A stretch of DNA of 64,000 nt from Hydrogenophaga sp. BPS33 (GTDB lineage: Bacteria; Pseudomonadota; Gammaproteobacteria; Burkholderiales; Burkholderiaceae_C): assembly GCF_009859475.1 (NCBI RefSeq), contig NZ_CP044549.1:2418001-2482000 (forward strand), given 5' to 3'. The position numbers were made by a program, and so were the translations under genes. A model generated the notes under the pieces. The model did no database searches, was not told the DNA's origin, and was given only the letters and a program-made list of their open reading frames with translations. How positions within the stretch are numbered: position 1 is the stretch's first letter; every line of letters begins with the position of its first letter. Shown in pieces: positions 21,357 to 30,170 of the stretch.

Positions 21357-22832
21357 ATGGGTTTGCTGAGCCTTGCAATCTGGACGCCGATCTTCTTCGG
21401 CGTCGTGCTGCTGGCCCTGGGCCGCGACGATCAGGCCCACGTGGTGCGCTGGATCGCGCTGGTCGGTGCCATCGCCGGCCTGGCCGTCACGGTGCCGCTG
21501 TACACCGGCTTCGAACTCGGCACGGCTGCGATGCAGTTCGTCGAGAAGAGCGTCTGGATCGAACGCTTCAACGTGCACTACCACCTCGGCGTGGACGGCA
21601 TCTCGCTCTGGCTGGTGCTGCTGACCGCCTTCATCAACGTGGTGGTGATCATCGCCAGCTGGCAGTCGATCACCTCGCGCGTGAACCAGTACATGGCCGC
21701 GTTCCTGATCCTCTCCGGGCTCATGATCGGTGTGTTCAGCGCGCAGGACGCGATGCTGTTCTACGTGTTCTTCGAAGCCACGTTGATCCCGATGTACCTC
21801 ATCATCGGTATCTGGGGTGGCCCGAACAAGATCTACGCGGCCTTCAAGTTCTTCCTGTACACGCTGCTGGGCTCGCTGCTCATGCTGGTGGCGCTGATCT
21901 ACCTGTACACGCAATCCGGCGGCAGCTTCGCCCTGGCCGACTGGTACAAGTTGCCGCTGGACGGCACCGCGCAGACGCTGTTGTTCTTCGCCTTCTTCGC
22001 CGCCTTCGCGGTGAAGGTGCCGATGTGGCCGGTGCACACGTGGTTGCCCGACGTGCACGTGGAAGCGCCGACCGGTGGTTCGGCCGTACTGGCAGCCATC
22101 ATGCTCAAGCTGGGGGCCTACGGCTTCCTGCGTTTCTCGCTGCCGATCCTGCCCGACGCAGCCCATGAATGGGCCTGGCTGATGATCGCGCTGTCGCTCA
22201 TCGCCGTGGTCTACGTCGGCCTCGTGGCCATGGTCCAGAAGGACATGAAGAAGCTGGTGGCCTATTCGTCGGTGGCGCACATGGGCTTCGTCACGCTCGG
22301 CTTCTTCGTCTTCAGCGACCTCGGCGTGTCCGGTGGCATCGTGCAGATGATCGCGCACGGTTTCGTCTCGGCCGCCATGTTCCTGTGCATCGGCGTGTTG
22401 TACGACCGGGTGCACTCGCGCGAAATCGCCGACTACGGCGGCGTGGTCAACACCATGCCGAATTTTGCGGCCTTCGCCTTGCTGTTCACCATGGCCAACT
22501 GCGGCTTGCCCGCCACCGCCGGTTTCGTGGGCGAGTGGATGGTGATCATCGCCTCGGTCAAGGCCAACTTCTGGCTCGGCCTGCTCGCCGCCTCGGCCCT
22601 GATCTTCGGCGCCGCGTATTCGCTGTGGATGTACAAGCGGGTCTACCTGGGTCCGGTGGGCAATGACAACGTCAAGGCGCTCACCGACATCAACGCGCGC
22701 GAGTTCCTCGTGCTGGGCGTGCTGGCGCTGGCCGTGCTCATCATGGGTGTCTATCCCAAGCCCTTTACCGATGTGATGGACGCGTCCGTGGCCGAGCTGC
22801 TGCGCCACGTCGCCGTCTCCAAACTGAACTGA
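21357..22832 (+). CDS. nuoM: NADH-quinone oxidoreductase subunit M
   Basis: A 491-residue antiporter-like pumping subunit. Conserved elements are [20 protein letters not shown] with the essential Glu, [23 protein letters not shown] with the central Lys, and [14 protein letters not shown]. It is 16 bases after nuoL and 32 before nuoN. Confidence 0.97.
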   Translation: MGLLSLAIWTPIFFGVVLLALGRDDQAHVVRWIALVGAIAGLAVTVPLYTGFELGTAAMQFVEKSVWIERFNVHYHLGVDGISLWLVLLTAFINVVVIIASWQSITSRVNQYMAAFLILSGLMIGVFSAQDAMLFYVFFEATLIPMYLIIGIWGGPNKIYAAFKFFLYTLLGSLLMLVALIYLYTQSGGSFALADWYKLPLDGTAQTLLFFAFFAAFAVKVPMWPVHTWLPDVHVEAPTGGSAVLAAIMLKLGAYGFLRFSLPILPDAAHEWAWLMIALSLIAVVYVGLVAMVQKDMKKLVAYSSVAHMGFVTLGFFVFSDLGVSGGIVQMIAHGFVSAAMFLCIGVLYDRVHSREIADYGGVVNTMPNFAAFALLFTMANCGLPATAGFVGEWMVIIASVKANFWLGLLAASALIFGAAYSLWMYKRVYLGPVGNDNVKALTDINAREFLVLGVLALAVLIMGVYPKPFTDVMDASVAELLRHVAVSKLN

Positions 22833-22864
22833 GCCTGCGCGCACCAACACAAGAGAACGCTCAC

Positions 22865-24373
22865 ATGATTGACAAGCTCAGCTGGGTTGCGGCCTACCCA
22901 GAAATCCTTCTGTTGACGATGGCCTGCCTGATCGCGCTGGTGGACCTCGGCGTGAAGTCGCCGCTTCGCGGTGCCACCTACGGCCTGACGCTGCTCACGC
23001 TCGCGGTCATCGCGGTGCTGCAAGGCATGGCGGCGGCGTCGGGCAGCACCGTGGTGGGCTTTGGCGGCATGATCGTCAGCGACCCCATGGGCAACTGGCT
23101 CAAGTGCTTCGCGTCGATCGCCATGATGGTCACACTGGTCTATGGCCGTGGCTACGCCGGCCAGCGCGACATGTTGCGCGGCGGCGAGCTGTTCACCCTG
23201 GGCATGTTCGCGCTGCTGGGTATGTTCGTCATGATCTCGGGCCACAACTTCCTGGTGATCTACCTCGGCCTTGAACTGCTCACGCTCTCCAGCTACGCGC
23301 TGGTGGCGCTGCGCCGCGACAACGCGCAGGCCACCGAAGCGGCCATGAAGTACTTCGTGCTGGGCGCGCTGGCCAGCGGCTTTCTGCTCTATGGCCTGTC
23401 CATGGTGTATGGCGCCACCGGTTCGCTGGACGTGACCGAGGTGCTCAAGGCCATCGCCGGTGGCGAGGCCACGCTCAAGGGTTCGCCCCAGGTGCTCACG
23501 CTCGGCCTGGTGTTCGTGGTCGCCGGCCTCGCGTTCAAGCTGGGTGTCGTGCCGTTCCACATGTGGGTGCCTGACGTGTACCACGGCGCGCCCACGGCCA
23601 TCACGCTGGTCATCGGCGGCGCGCCCAAGCTGGCGGCCTTCGCCATCGTGATCCGCCTGCTGGTGGAAGGTCTGCAGCCGCTCGCCGTGGACTGGCAGCA
23701 GATGCTGGCGGTCTTGGCGGTCATGTCGCTGCTGATCGGCAACCTCGCGGCCATTGCGCAGAGCAACCTCAAGCGCATGCTCGCGTTCTCCACCATCTCG
23801 CAAATGGGCTTCCTCTTGCTGGGTCTGCTGGCCGGCGTGGTGCAAGGGGCCAACGGCATGGATGGCGGCAACATGGCCAACGCCTACGGTTCGTCCATGT
23901 TCTACGTGGTGACTTACGTGCTGACTACGCTGGGTACCTTCGGCGTGATCCTGCTGCTCTCGCGCAGCGGATTCGAGTCGGAGCACATCGACGACCTGGC
24001 TGGCCTGAACCAGCGCAGCCCGCTGTACGCCGGTGTGATGGCGGTGTGCATGTTCTCGCTGGCGGGTGTGCCGCCCCTGGTGGGCTTCTACGCCAAGCTG
24101 TCGGTGCTGCAGGCCTTGCTGGCGTCGAGCAGCGCCTTCCATGTGGGCCTGGCGGTGTTCGCCGTGGTCATGTCGCTGATCGGTGCGTTCTACTACCTGC
24201 GCGTCGTCAAGGTCATGTACTTCGACGCGCCCACGCAGACGGCCGAGATCAGCGCCGGCCTGGACGTGCGCTCGGTGCTCACGCTCAATGGCGCGCTTGT
24301 GCTGGTGCTGGGCATCGTGCCCGGCGGCCTCATGACCCTGTGCGCCCAGGCCGTGGCGCAGCTGCTGGCCTGA
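22865..24373 (+). CDS. nuoN: NADH-quinone oxidoreductase subunit N
   Basis: A 502-residue third antiporter-like subunit and last gene of the operon. Visible are [39 protein letters not shown], and [18 protein letters not shown]. With it the set nuoA-N is complete and in canonical order, without inserted foreign genes. Confidence 0.97.
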   Translation: MIDKLSWVAAYPEILLLTMACLIALVDLGVKSPLRGATYGLTLLTLAVIAVLQGMAAASGSTVVGFGGMIVSDPMGNWLKCFASIAMMVTLVYGRGYAGQRDMLRGGELFTLGMFALLGMFVMISGHNFLVIYLGLELLTLSSYALVALRRDNAQATEAAMKYFVLGALASGFLLYGLSMVYGATGSLDVTEVLKAIAGGEATLKGSPQVLTLGLVFVVAGLAFKLGVVPFHMWVPDVYHGAPTAITLVIGGAPKLAAFAIVIRLLVEGLQPLAVDWQQMLAVLAVMSLLIGNLAAIAQSNLKRMLAFSTISQMGFLLLGLLAGVVQGANGMDGGNMANAYGSSMFYVVTYVLTTLGTFGVILLLSRSGFESEHIDDLAGLNQRSPLYAGVMAVCMFSLAGVPPLVGFYAKLSVLQALLASSSAFHVGLAVFAVVMSLIGAFYYLRVVKVMYFDAPTQTAEISAGLDVRSVLTLNGALVLVLGIVPGGLMTLCAQAVAQLLA

Positions 24374-24438
24374 GAGGCGGGGCAGGGCGGGCCCAACCGG
24401 TGAACTTCGCCGGTGCCCGCCGGCTCACACACCGTTCC

Positions 24439-24744
24439 ATGACCCATACCCTCTCTGTCTGGCTGGTGTTGATCGCCGCCTTCGTCGCGGCCAATCTGCC
24501 CTTCATCAACGAACGCTGGTTCGCCCTGGGGCCGCGCCGCATGCCCAAGAAGTCGCTTGGGGTGCGGGTGATCGAGCTGGTGGTGTGGTACTGCATCGTG
24601 GGCGCCATCGGCCTGGCGCTGGAGCAGCGCGCCGGGCAGATCGCCCCGCAAGGCTGGGAGTTCTATGCCACCACCGGCTCGCTCTTCCTGACACTGGCCT
24701 TCCCGGGCTTTGTCTACCGCTACCTCTACCGGCACCGCGGATGA
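24439..24744 (+). CDS. DUF2818 family membrane protein
   Basis: A 101-residue protein with about three hydrophobic segments (WLVLIAAFVAANLPF, VVWYCIVGAIGLALEQ, FLTLAFPGFVYRYLY) separated by a basic loop. It matches the small family found just downstream of nuoN in betaproteobacteria; function is unknown. It starts 65 bases after nuoN, and its stop overlaps the NUDIX start (ATGA), so it is probably part of the nuo transcript. A role linked to complex I is inference from position alone. Confidence 0.8.
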   Translation: MTHTLSVWLVLIAAFVAANLPFINERWFALGPRRMPKKSLGVRVIELVVWYCIVGAIGLALEQRAGQIAPQGWEFYATTGSLFLTLAFPGFVYRYLYRHRG

Positions 24745-25355
24745 GCCAGAACGACGACGCACATCTGCGAGAGCACCAGCTCTCACGCACCGAGTTGCTG
24801 CGCGGCAATTTCTTGCACGTGGTACGCGACCATGTGCGCATGCCCGACGATGGGCAGGCGACACGCGAATTCGTGCTGCACCCGGGTGCGGTCATGGTGG
24901 TGGGCCTGCTGGATGATGGGCAAGTGGTGCTGGAGCGCCAGTACCGGTACCCGATGCAGGCCGTGATGGTCGAGTTCCCTGCCGGCAAGCTGGACGCGGG
25001 CGAGGCCAGCCTGGTGTGCGCGCAGCGCGAACTGCTCGAAGAGACCGGCTACAGCGCGCGCGAGTGGGCCTTTGCCGGACGGCTTGCGCCCACCATCGCT
25101 TATTCCGACGAAGTCATCGACATCTGGTTCGCGCGTGGCCTTGCGCTGGGCGAACGCCGTCTGGACGAAGGTGAGTTTCTCGACGTCTTCAGCGCCACCC
25201 CGGCCGAATTGCACGCCTGGTGCTTCGATGGCACCGTGATCGACAGCAAGACCCTCATCGGCTCCATGTGGCTGCAGAACGTCTTGCGCGGAGAATGGTC
25301 TCTGACCTGGGCCGGTGCGCAAGGCGCGGCAGCTGCAGGAGAATCCGCTCCATGA
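24741..25355 (+). CDS. NUDIX hydrolase, ADP-ribose pyrophosphatase-like
   Basis: A 204-residue cytosolic hydrolase. The full NUDIX box spans GKLDAGEASLVCAQRELLEETGY-like residues (about 84-106: G-x5-E-x7-REL-x-EE-x-G), binding the catalytic metal. The N-terminal RTELLRGNFLHVVRD and the EFPAGKLD context resemble ADP-ribose/ADP-sugar pyrophosphatases (NudF type). The start overlaps the DUF2818 stop and the end overlaps the next gene (ATGA). NADH or ADP-ribose as substrate is possible but not shown. Confidence 0.88.
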   Translation: MSQNDDAHLREHQLSRTELLRGNFLHVVRDHVRMPDDGQATREFVLHPGAVMVVGLLDDGQVVLERQYRYPMQAVMVEFPAGKLDAGEASLVCAQRELLEETGYSAREWAFAGRLAPTIAYSDEVIDIWFARGLALGERRLDEGEFLDVFSATPAELHAWCFDGTVIDSKTLIGSMWLQNVLRGEWSLTWAGAQGAAAAGESAP

Positions 25356-25840
25356 AAGTCCTGGATCTGCAATGTGCACACCACCACGGGTTCGAAGGCT
25401 GGTTCGGCTCTGAAGAAGACTTCACGAGCCAACTGGAGCGAGGCCTCGTGACCTGTCCGCTGTGTGGCGACGCGCAGATCCACAAGAAGCTCTCCGCACC
25501 GCGACTGAACCTGCGCGTGGGCCGCCAGGAGCCCGAGGCAGCGGCAGCACCGCCGTCGGCAGACACCCGCACAGCGGTCACCATGAGCAACCACGGCGCC
25601 ACGCCCGAACTCGCGGCCATGCAGGCCCGGGTGCTGAAGGCGCTGCGCGAGGTGATGGCGAACACCGAAGACGTCGGTGTGCGTTTCGCCGAAGAAGCCC
25701 GTGCCATGCACAGCGGCGAGGTGGCGCACCGCCAGATCCGTGGCCAGGCCAGCCCGCAAGAAGCGCTGGAACTGATGGAGGAAGGTATTGAGGTCATTGC
25801 CCTCCCGATGATCCCGGCGATCAAGGAAACGCTGCAGTAA
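25352..25840 (+). CDS. DUF1178 family protein
   Basis: A 162-residue cytosolic protein starting MKVLDLQCAHHHGFEGWF. It has a CPLCGD pair after an upstream Cys/His group, which suggests a small metal-binding knuckle, and a C-terminal EEALELMEEGIEVIALP-like helix region. It matches DUF1178, whose function is unknown. It is translationally coupled to the NUDIX gene, completing the three-gene tail of the nuo locus. Confidence 0.85.
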   Translation: MKVLDLQCAHHHGFEGWFGSEEDFTSQLERGLVTCPLCGDAQIHKKLSAPRLNLRVGRQEPEAAAAPPSADTRTAVTMSNHGATPELAAMQARVLKALREVMANTEDVGVRFAEEARAMHSGEVAHRQIRGQASPQEALELMEEGIEVIALPMIPAIKETLQ

Positions 25841-25851
25841 CGGTGCAGCGG

Positions 25852-27246
25852 CTACCGAGGCCGGCCGGCGTCGATCCAGCCCTGGGTTTCCTGCATGCCC
25901 AGCCGGTAGCGCGCGCAGTTGAAGGCGGCCAGCGCGTTCAGCTCCGTCACCAGAATCTGCTGCAGCTTCACCGCGTCATCCTCGGGCAGGCTCAGGCCGA
26001 CAACCGCTTCCTGCGCTGACCGGCGACCGCGCACCACCAGGCCCATGGCTTCGTTCAGCGCCTCGCGGTAGCGGATGCGGAAAGGGTCGGGCGAACCCGC
26101 TGCGTCCAGCACCACCTTGTATTTCGCTTGCGAGCGCCGGTAGGTCCAGGCGAAGAGGTCCACCGCCATCGAGACGTCACCGCACTCGTAGACGCCCATC
26201 ATGGCCAGCGCATAGTCTTCCCGGTCCACGTCCAGAAAAGACAGTGGCGCCTGGTTGTAGAGCATGAGCGGGATGTTGGCGGCCAGCCGGCTCACGCGCT
26301 TGTTGCCATCTTCAAAGGGTTGCAGGTAGGCCAGCTGGACCCACAGGAAGAACGCCGCCTCCACAGGGTTCTTGATGAGCCGCGCCGTCGCCAGAATGCG
26401 TTCGAACATTTCCCGCAACAGCGCAGGCACCTGGGTGGGCACGTAGGTCGAGCCACTGATGTTGACCACCTTTTCGCGGATGGTGCCCAGCGACGTCACG
26501 TCCACGAGCAGGTCTTGCATCAGCACCGCGTGCAGGTTGCACACGAGCGCGGTCGCGAGCCCCTGCAAGGGCACCGCGTCCACCAGAAACTCGATGGCCG
26601 CCTTGTGGTTGAGCAGCATGACCGCGTCGAGGTCCGTGGCCGCAGCACCGCTTTTGAACAGCGCCTCGGTATCCAGCAGCGTGTAGCGGTTGCCTTCGAG
26701 ATGGGACGACGACCACGACAGGTCGATGAGCAGTTGCTCCAGCACCTTGCGGATGTAGGTGCCCGCTGGCAACTGCCCGGGGAGTCGCCCCAGTGCGGCC
26801 AGTTCTTCGGCGAGCGTTTGGGACAGCAGGAAGGTCTCGTTCGGCTTGTAGTCGTCGACGAAAGCACGGCGGTACGTGACGGGCGCGCGGGCTGCCAGAG
26901 GCAGGGTCATCTGCCGCCGGAGTTCCTGGCTGGCCACGCTCCAGAGGGGGGCCGACCTCGGAGGCTCTTTGGGCGGTTCCTGCACGAGCATGGGCCGAAT
27001 CGGCACCATGCCCAACGACGCCGGGGCCGGCGTGGTCCGCAGCCGATACCGGGTGGCGCGGGCCTTGCCGATGACCTCGATGCGGCCGTCGGCCAGCAAC
27101 CTTGAGAGCATGCGCTTGACGGCGGGCAGACTTGCGCCCGTGGCGGCTGCCAGCTGGGTGGAGGAGGCCCACGGTTGCTCCGTTGAAGCCCATGTGGACA
27201 GGGCCTGTCGCAAGTTGTCTGGTGTGAGGTGGTACATGTGGGCCAT
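25852..27246 (-). CDS. Fic-domain protein with N-terminal winged helix; catalytic His replaced by Gln
   Basis: A 464-residue protein. Residues ~1-70 form a helix-turn-helix (SSTQLAAATGASLPAVKRMLSRL, then a wing). The Fic core follows, with motif Q309-PFEDGNKR-317 where canonical enzymes have HPFx(D/E)GNGR. The Gln codon is CAA at 26320-26322. An inhibitory-helix motif of the class II type, SSSHLEGN (179-186), is intact. Canonical Fic proteins AMPylate targets; with Gln in place of the base His this one may be inactive, use another chemistry, or act mainly as a regulator. It faces the operator-like repeats at 27264-27324. Weak RBS; an ATG three codons in is an alternative. Confidence 0.85.
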   Translation of the reverse strand: MAHMYHLTPDNLRQALSTWASTEQPWASSTQLAAATGASLPAVKRMLSRLLADGRIEVIGKARATRYRLRTTPAPASLGMVPIRPMLVQEPPKEPPRSAPLWSVASQELRRQMTLPLAARAPVTYRRAFVDDYKPNETFLLSQTLAEELAALGRLPGQLPAGTYIRKVLEQLLIDLSWSSSHLEGNRYTLLDTEALFKSGAAATDLDAVMLLNHKAAIEFLVDAVPLQGLATALVCNLHAVLMQDLLVDVTSLGTIREKVVNISGSTYVPTQVPALLREMFERILATARLIKNPVEAAFFLWVQLAYLQPFEDGNKRVSRLAANIPLMLYNQAPLSFLDVDREDYALAMMGVYECGDVSMAVDLFAWTYRRSQAKYKVVLDAAGSPDPFRIRYREALNEAMGLVVRGRRSAQEAVVGLSLPEDDAVKLQQILVTELNALAAFNCARYRLGMQETQGWIDAGRPR

Positions 27247-27263
27247 AAATCAGCTCGTGCGTC

Positions 27264-27324
27264 GAGCCGATTTTGGCGGAAGTGAGCCAATAAAACAAGT
27301 ATTGGCTCTATTAATGAGCCGATA
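27264..27324 (-). promoter_or_regulatory. Promoter and inverted-repeat operator array of the fic gene
   Basis: Four copies of a GAGCC(A/G)AT(A) half-site are visible: 27264-27271 and 27284-27292 (plus strand), 27300-27308 (inverted), 27316-27324 (plus). The middle pair is a perfect nine-base inverted repeat with seven bases between. On the minus strand TTGTTT and CAAAAT are 17 bases apart and embrace a half-site. This looks like an autoregulated promoter bound by the Fic protein's own HTH (inference). The outer copies overlap the 3' end of the LysR gene. Confidence 0.6.
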
Positions 27325-28201
27325 CAAGTGTTTCTGCCAGCAACCAGTCCCGAAACCGCAGCACAAAAGCATCTTGCGCGAGCCGATTCGGGTACAGGAG
27401 GTAGAACGCGTCGCCCGAGTCGACCCGTTGCGCAAAGGGTTCGACCAGCCGGCCCGCCTTCAGGTCGGCCGCTACCAGCGCGCGCTGGCCCATGGCCACG
27501 CCAGCGCCGTCCAGCGCCATCTGGTAGGCCAGACTCACGCTCTCGAAGGTGATGCCGCGCTCGGGATCGATGTCGGGCGCGCCCGCCGCGTCCAGCCACA
27601 AACGCCAGTAATTCGGCCGAGCGGCCGATTGCAGCAACGTGGTGCAGGTAAGGTCGGCCGCTGCTCGCAAGGGCCCCAGCTTGGTCAGCAGCGCCGGGCT
27701 GCACACCGGCGTGAGTTCGATGGGCACCAGCCGGTGGCACACACAGCCCGGCCAGTCGCCCCGCCCGATGCGGATCGCTACGCCCGTGGCTTGCGCATCG
27801 AAGTCCACCGGTCCGAGCGATGTGGTGAACACCACGTCGCGATCGGGCTGCGCCGCGCGGAACACCGGCAGGCGCGGCACCAACCAGCGCATTCCGAAGG
27901 TCATGGGGCACCAGATGCGCAACGGGTCGCGGCCCTTGGTCGACCGGATTTCCTCGGTGGCCTGGCTCAGCTCCAGCAGCACGTCGCTCACGCGTGCGAG
28001 ATAACTTTTGCCGCTCGCCGTGAGCGACAACGCCCGGTGCGAGCGGGTGAACAGCGGGGTGCCCAGGTGTTCTTCGAGCAGCGCCAGCTGCCGGCTCACG
28101 GCGCCGGGCGTGACGAACAGTTCTTCGGCGGCCTGCTTGACGCTGCCGCGCCGGCCGACGGCCTCGAACACGCGAACGGCATTGAGAGGGGGCAGGCTCA
28201 T
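27311..28201 (-). CDS. LysR-family transcriptional regulator
   Basis: A 296-residue LTTR. The N-terminal winged helix is NAVRVFEAVGRRGSVKQAAEELFVTPGAVSRQLALLEEHL-like, with LFTRSHRALSLTASG after it; the effector domain follows. The style resembles the GcvA group. The start at 28201 follows GGAGAAACC; a TTG/ATG further up in the open frame lacks such a site. It is divergent from the RraA-family/TctC pair and probably controls it through the dyad at 28233-28263. Confidence 0.9.
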   Translation of the reverse strand: MSLPPLNAVRVFEAVGRRGSVKQAAEELFVTPGAVSRQLALLEEHLGTPLFTRSHRALSLTASGKSYLARVSDVLLELSQATEEIRSTKGRDPLRIWCPMTFGMRWLVPRLPVFRAAQPDRDVVFTTSLGPVDFDAQATGVAIRIGRGDWPGCVCHRLVPIELTPVCSPALLTKLGPLRAAADLTCTTLLQSAARPNYWRLWLDAAGAPDIDPERGITFESVSLAYQMALDGAGVAMGQRALVAADLKAGRLVEPFAQRVDSGDAFYLLYPNRLAQDAFVLRFRDWLLAETLVSAH

Positions 28202-28232
28202 GGTTTCTCCAGGCGTCTTCGGTTCTAAAAAA

Positions 28233-28263
28233 CTCAATCGAATCGCAGTTTAAATCGGTTGAG
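28233..28263. promoter_or_regulatory. Inverted repeat, likely LysR operator
   Basis: CTCAATCG (28233-28240) and CGGTTGAG (28256-28263) pair at seven of eight positions, with an AT-rich centre. It sits between the divergent LysR and RraA-family starts, about 32 bases before the regulator start, where LTTR autoregulatory sites usually lie. Confidence 0.55.
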
Positions 28264-28330
28264 CAAGATGATCATGAAGCCCAGAATGCCGGTCATTCTT
28301 TCATTTTCATCAAGAGTCAAGGCCAGCATC

Positions 28331-29062
28331 ATGAGCGCCAACCCACCCCGCCTGACCGGCAAGATTCATCCCTCGCGCATCCGCCAGTTCGCCGTGCCTC
28401 GGGCAACACCCGGCTTGCTGGAGCGCTACCGCGCGCTCGGCGATGCCAGCGGCGTGATCTCCGACGTGATGGACCGCCTGGGCATTCCCGGCGTGGTCGG
28501 CGCATCCACGCTCAAGCCCACCATCGCCGGCAAGATCATCGCCGGCACCGCGCTCACTGTGCGCAATGCCATGCAGCCCGGCGACGGCTATGCGAATGCC
28601 CGCGTGCCGACCAACAAGATGGCTGAGTTCGAAGCGCACAACCTCGCGCAACCGGGCGATGTGGTAGTGATCCAAGGCGTGGCCGGCGTGTCCAACATGG
28701 GCGGCATCTCAGCCCAGACCGCCAAGCGCCAGGGTGAGGTCGGCGCCATCATCGAAGGGGGCATTCGCGACGTGACGCATTCCCGCTCGATCGACTTTCC
28801 CATCTGGGCCTCCGAGATCACGCCGCTCACCGGCAAGTGGCGCATCGAGACCATGGAGATCAATGGCGATGTCGACATTGCCGGCATGCGCGTGTCGTGT
28901 GGCGACATCGTCTTCGCCGACGACACGGGCGTGTGCTTCGTGCCCATCGCCCGCGCCGAAGAGGTGTTGGCCTGGGCCGAAAAAATCGTGTGCGCCGAAG
29001 CCATCAAGTGCGAGGCCATCGACGCCGGTACGCACATCGCCGATTTGCCCAAAACCGAATGA
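28331..29062 (+). CDS. RraA-family protein (HMG/CHA aldolase-like)
   Basis: A 243-residue protein of the RraA/dimethylmenaquinone methyltransferase-like fold. It shows DRLGIPGVVGASTLKP, the Gly-rich GDVVVIQGVAG, and GAIIEGGIRDV, where the Arg-Asp pair binds substrate and Mg in 4-hydroxy-4-methyl-2-oxoglutarate/oxaloacetate aldolases. Catalysis on a C4-C6 hydroxy-oxo diacid is plausible but unproven. ATG 28331 starts MSANPP; upstream in-frame starts (28268, 28274) cannot be excluded. It is followed by a TctC gene 19 bases later and is probably under the divergent LysR. Confidence 0.8.
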   Translation: MSANPPRLTGKIHPSRIRQFAVPRATPGLLERYRALGDASGVISDVMDRLGIPGVVGASTLKPTIAGKIIAGTALTVRNAMQPGDGYANARVPTNKMAEFEAHNLAQPGDVVVIQGVAGVSNMGGISAQTAKRQGEVGAIIEGGIRDVTHSRSIDFPIWASEITPLTGKWRIETMEINGDVDIAGMRVSCGDIVFADDTGVCFVPIARAEEVLAWAEKIVCAEAIKCEAIDAGTHIADLPKTE

Positions 29063-29081
29063 CCCCATCCCGGAGACAAAC

Positions 29082-30080
29082 ATGAACCCATCTTCTTCTC
29101 GGTCTTCCCGCTTCACCCGCCGCGCTGCCTGTGCTGCGGTCGCTTTGCTGGCCGCAGCGCCCATGCTCGGCTTTGCGCAGGCCGCCTACCCCTCACGCCC
29201 CATCAAACTCATCGTGCCCTTCGCTCCCGGCGGCGGTGTGGACGGCATTGCTCGGCTGCTCGGCGAGAAGCTGACCCAGCGCCTGGGCCAGCCCATCGTG
29301 GTGGAGAACAAGCCCGGTGCGGGTACCACCATCGGCAACCAGCTCGTGGCGCGCTCAGCCCCTGACGGCTACACGCTGCTGATGGCCAGTTCGTCATTCA
29401 CCACCGGCCCCGGGCTGTTCCGCTCGCTGCCTTACAACACCGAGCGCGACTTCACGCCCGTCATCATGGTGGCCAATTCGCCCGCCGTCATGGTGGTCGG
29501 GGCCGCGTCGGAATCGAACACCTTGGCGCAACTCGTGAACAAGGCCAAGACCCAGCCCGGCGGATTGACCGCGGCCACCTACGGCAGTGGTTCCACGCCG
29601 CACCTCGTGTCGGAGCTGTTCCAGCAGCTGTCGGGCACGAAGTTCCTGAACGTGCCCTACAACGGTGGCAGCCCGGCGATGCTGTCGACGCTCTCGGGCG
29701 AAACCGACATGGTCTTTCCCACCGTGTTGCCGGCGCTGCCGCACGTGAAGTCGGGCAAGGTCAAGGTGCTGGCCATCGCATCGACCAAGCGCTCGGCGCT
29801 GCTGCCCGGCGTGCCCACCTTCCAGGAGCAAGGCGTAGCGCTGGAGACCGGCACGTGGTTTGGCCTGGTGGCGCCAGCCGGCACACCGGCCGCCATCGTC
29901 GAGCGCTTGAACCGCGAAGTGCTCGCCATTGCGAAAGACGATGCCAGCTTTACGAAGAAGCTGAACGACGAAGGCGCGGAGTTCACGGGGGGAACATCGG
30001 CCGAATTCGGCGCGTTCCTCAAGGTCGATCAGGAACGCTGGCGCAAGGTGATCGCGAGTTCGGGCATCAAGGCCGAGTAA
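29082..30080 (+). CDS. TctC/Bug-family periplasmic substrate-binding protein
   Basis: A 332-residue protein with an Arg-rich N-terminus (RRAACAAVALLAAAPMLGFAQA) ending at a signal-peptidase site. The Bug hallmark follows: YPSRPIKLIVPFAPGGGVDGIARLL, then VENKPGAGTTIGNQLV and DGYTLLMA. Bug proteins capture carboxylates for tripartite tricarboxylate transporters, or act as sensors. No TctA/TctB genes are nearby. GGAGACAAAC precedes the ATG. It is co-directional with the RraA-family gene and probably delivers its substrate. Confidence 0.92.
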   Translation: MNPSSSRSSRFTRRAACAAVALLAAAPMLGFAQAAYPSRPIKLIVPFAPGGGVDGIARLLGEKLTQRLGQPIVVENKPGAGTTIGNQLVARSAPDGYTLLMASSSFTTGPGLFRSLPYNTERDFTPVIMVANSPAVMVVGAASESNTLAQLVNKAKTQPGGLTAATYGSGSTPHLVSELFQQLSGTKFLNVPYNGGSPAMLSTLSGETDMVFPTVLPALPHVKSGKVKVLAIASTKRSALLPGVPTFQEQGVALETGTWFGLVAPAGTPAAIVERLNREVLAIAKDDASFTKKLNDEGAEFTGGTSAEFGAFLKVDQERWRKVIASSGIKAE

Positions 30081-30112
30081 GCGATTCGGCACATCCGCCC
30101 AAACATCCTTCC

Positions 30113-30152
30113 AAAAAAACGCCCGACGCTATTGGCATCGGGCATTTTGTTT
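30113..30152. terminator. Bidirectional terminator between TctC and glutamate dehydrogenase genes
   Basis: The stem GCCCGA/TCGGGC (30121-30143) has a further GC/GC pairing inside. It is flanked by ATTTTGTTTT on the plus side and by seven A (seven T on the minus strand) at 30113-30119. It suits both converging genes. Confidence 0.85.
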
Positions 30153-30170
30153 TGCGTGGAGCCGAACCGC

